Below are positions 61,821 through 64,000 of a stretch of DNA of 64,000 nt, piece by piece (the stretch's first letter is position 1; each line of letters opens with the position of its first letter). The translations under genes were made by a program, and so were the position numbers. Location of the stretch: assembly GCF_000972845.2 (NCBI RefSeq), contig NC_040016.1:10312701-10376700 (forward strand), read 5' to 3'. Source of the DNA: Larimichthys crocea (taxonomy: Eukaryota; Chordata; Actinopteri; Sciaenidae). The notes beneath the pieces were generated by a model, which was not told the DNA's origin, searched no databases, and worked only from the letters and a program-made list of their open reading frames with translations.

Positions 61821-64000
61821 CTATAGGTCGTCAACACATGGGAGCCAAAATGTCTGTTAAGTAAAGAAGAAATTACAAATTAGTACTCTGTTCATAGCAG
61901 TTTGTCCAGCAGCAGCAGACGTTGATACGATATGTTTGATCTCACCATGTTAGTGCAGGCGCTAGCAAACGTCATGTATCTGGGGTTAAACTGCAGAGTG
62001 TTAATGGGTCCTGGATGTTTCCCGTCCAACACAGCCACCTTCATCCCACTCTCAGTGCTCCAAACATGGACTCTCCCGTCCTCTGAACCTGTACAACAAG
62101 ACATATTTTAACACAGGACCTCACAGGAAGAAACTAAAATATCAATCAGAGGCGTTTAGGCTCACCAATCATGACAAACTGCGAGTCGGGAGTGAAGCAG
62201 GCCTCCAGTGAGATGCCTTTACTGTTGTTGTAGCCCTTGAAATCAGCAAAGACAAGAAATGCCTTGAAGTAATGATACACAAATAGGTGTAATTCGGCAG
62301 CGTTTTGTCAATGTGTATGTGTCTTACAGAAAAGGTGTGCAGCACAGATCCATTGAAAGCATTGAGGACACGAATCATCCCTCCATTGGTGGAGATGAGA
62401 ATCTGTTTCCCGTCGTTACTGAATTTGAGTCCAGTCCAGTCACAGACACGATTAAACCTCGTCTCAAAGGAGGCAAAGGGACCCTTTTCACAGAAAGATG
62501 AAATGGATTTTAAATGCAGAATAACAGAGGAGGAACACGATGAGGCTTTTATAATGAATGTCAACTGTAACTGCGTTACAAGCTCATACTGTACAGTATG
62601 CAAAACACGCTGATTTGCATTTTACCTTATCAAAAGCTCGGACGTCGTATAATTTAATGGCTTGTGATTCCACCCCTGCAGCAAATATCAGCCCGTCAGG
62701 GTCAAAGGAACACACAGGTTTCCCCAGTGGATTAGTTAAGCCCTGAAATACAAATCATACAAAAAATGAGAAGTGCAACAGAAAGTCTGGAATTAACCAC
62801 AATATTAGTTTGTGTCATATTACTATCTCTCCTTCCAAGTCGTTTTTGTCTGTAGTATAATATTTTACATTATTGTGTTTAAGGTGATGTTTCTTGGTCC
62901 AGTTTTACATCTGTAAAGACATATACAAGTGTAGGCATGGTTCCTAAAGTAGGTCTGGAGACACCCAGTGGTCACAGGACATGTCTTTATTAAAAGGGTA
63001 ACTACTGCTAATCTTGATGTGCAGTAATCTGGGAAGTCCTGATCTAGAGCGCTAACAGCCACAGCAGCAGCGGTTGTAATTACACTTTTGAGTGTCTGCC
63101 CACAGAGAACAGGAGGAAGTGTCATTTTCCAGCCTGTTCACAGACTACTCACTTGACAGTTTGGAGAGCGCAGGTCCCAGATCCGGATCGTCTTATCCAG
63201 TGAGCCTGAGATAAACGTATCATCCACTGGTGACATGGAGAGAGCAATAACTCTAAAAAAAAAAACAATAGAAAAAAACACTCAATTAACTTGAACTATT
63301 AAAATATAAACTATCATTTCAGATAATGTCATTTAATATAAGAAAAGACCAGAGAAGATAGAATGAAACTAAATAATGCCTGTGCAGAACTGAACACTAT
63401 GATTTCTCATTCATTCATCCGGAAAATTACTATTAGACAACCATATACTATAAAATCCCATCATTGTTATACTACTACCCATAATTATTTAGCTGTCTGA
63501 ATTATTAATTCACATATTACATATTACTTTCATCATATTATGGGATGATTGTAGCAATAGTGATAATAAGATGATTTCACAGTATATGGTTGTCTATTAT
63601 ATACAGGTGTATCAATGAATCACAGTGTAAATATAACTCTATTAAGAATAATGGCTACTGTACAGTATTTAAAATTGTTTTTAGATTTTTGTTGCTTTTC
63701 TTACAGGTAATTGACTTATGTGCTGATTTGTATTTTTGTAAAACACTAAGCATTCTTTAGTGCTATCTTTAGTATATTAGGATATGATTTGGTAGAGATA
63801 ATGGGTGGATTAAAATACATATGTAACTGTAAAAAAATATATATATACCATTTTGACAGAATTCGGTTTAGTAAGTAGTACTTTTACAGTACATTAAAAG
63901 AAAACTAGGCTATATAGTTCACATTTTAATATTATCATCTACTACATTGGTTCAAGTTCACTCACCTTGCAGTGTGACCTGGGAAATATCTGATGAACTT
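61821..64000 (-). CDS. WDR82-type WD-repeat protein (partial, C-terminal part)
   Basis: Seven coding pieces in minus-strand order: 63966-64000 (continues outside), 63153-63252, 62626-62742, 62328-62483, 62166-62235, 61946-62088, 61821-61853. They give 217 residues ending at TAG (61821-61823). WDR82 is the WD-repeat subunit that links SETD1 H3K4 methyltransferase complexes and the PNUTS-PP1 complex to Pol II. The family-specific order is clear: [93 protein letters not shown] and [12 protein letters not shown]. Many surface positions differ from the nearly invariant vertebrate WDR82 (for example TNPL for the MHLQ segment, and the end [10 protein letters not shown]). I infer a divergent teleost paralogue of WDR82. 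All phases agree. The N-terminal repeats lie beyond the window. Confidence 0.9.

Noticed and set aside
61854..64000. let-7g-type microRNA in WDR82 introns (as in human)
   Set aside because: I searched both strands of the visible introns for the let-7 core and did not find it. The corresponding human intron would lie beyond the window.

Overview
The window is teleost nuclear DNA, probably from a spiny-rayed fish. The evidence is short exons with GT-AG introns in vertebrate proteins, dense fish-type dispersed repeats (short-inverted-repeat DNA elements, tRNA-derived SINE pieces, an L1-like LINE remnant, a hAT relic), many microsatellites, and one 10-N assembly gap. There is no prokaryotic, plasmid or viral layout.

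Layout from left to right: the C-terminal SPOC end of SPEN (+, 1-1507); PKA regulatory subunit RII-alpha type, prkar2a (-, 3329-7283), tail to tail with SPEN; the mitochondrial carnitine/acylcarnitine carrier slc25a20 (-, 8717-13578); nckipsd/SPIN90 (-, 16777-23955), head to head with the complex I assembly factor ndufaf3 (+, 24628-27581); a divergent Rab GDI (-, 28904-31566); tmem43/LUMA (+, 33478-38031); a rhoA paralogue (-, 40795-43192, with a distal 5' UTR exon near 45544); cish (-, 49639-50413, with a likely 5' UTR exon at 51351); twinfilin twf2 (-, 54365-59747); and the C-terminal two thirds of a WDR82-type WD-repeat protein (-, 61821-64000, running off the end). For the nine genes complete in the window I traced splice junctions base by base. 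All joins keep frame and the protein lengths match the families: 398, 301, 735, 186, 443, 403, 193, 212 (start less sure) and 349 residues.

Most of these genes (PRKAR2A, SLC25A20, NCKIPSD, NDUFAF3, RHOA, CISH, TWF2, WDR82, and TMEM43 more distally) lie on human 3p, so this is a conserved vertebrate linkage block with a fish-specific order and with SPEN and a GDI joined to it. They are not an operon or pathway. Their jobs range from signalling (PKA, Rho, CISH) and actin control (NCKIPSD, twinfilin, RhoA) to mitochondrial function (SLC25A20, NDUFAF3), membrane traffic (GDI), nuclear envelope (TMEM43) and transcription or chromatin (SPEN, WDR82).

The intergenic and intronic space is rich in repeats. 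The less ordinary items are: two degenerate copies of a cysteine-rich coding-like element 22 kb apart; a palindromic element beside one of them; a 25-bp near-perfect hairpin in the ndufaf3 3' UTR; a GC-AG intron in the GDI gene; paired STAT-type sites at the cish promoter with a possible overlapping upstream ORF; and a 1.1-kb TATG array upstream of rhoA. I found no convincing new multi-gene system.
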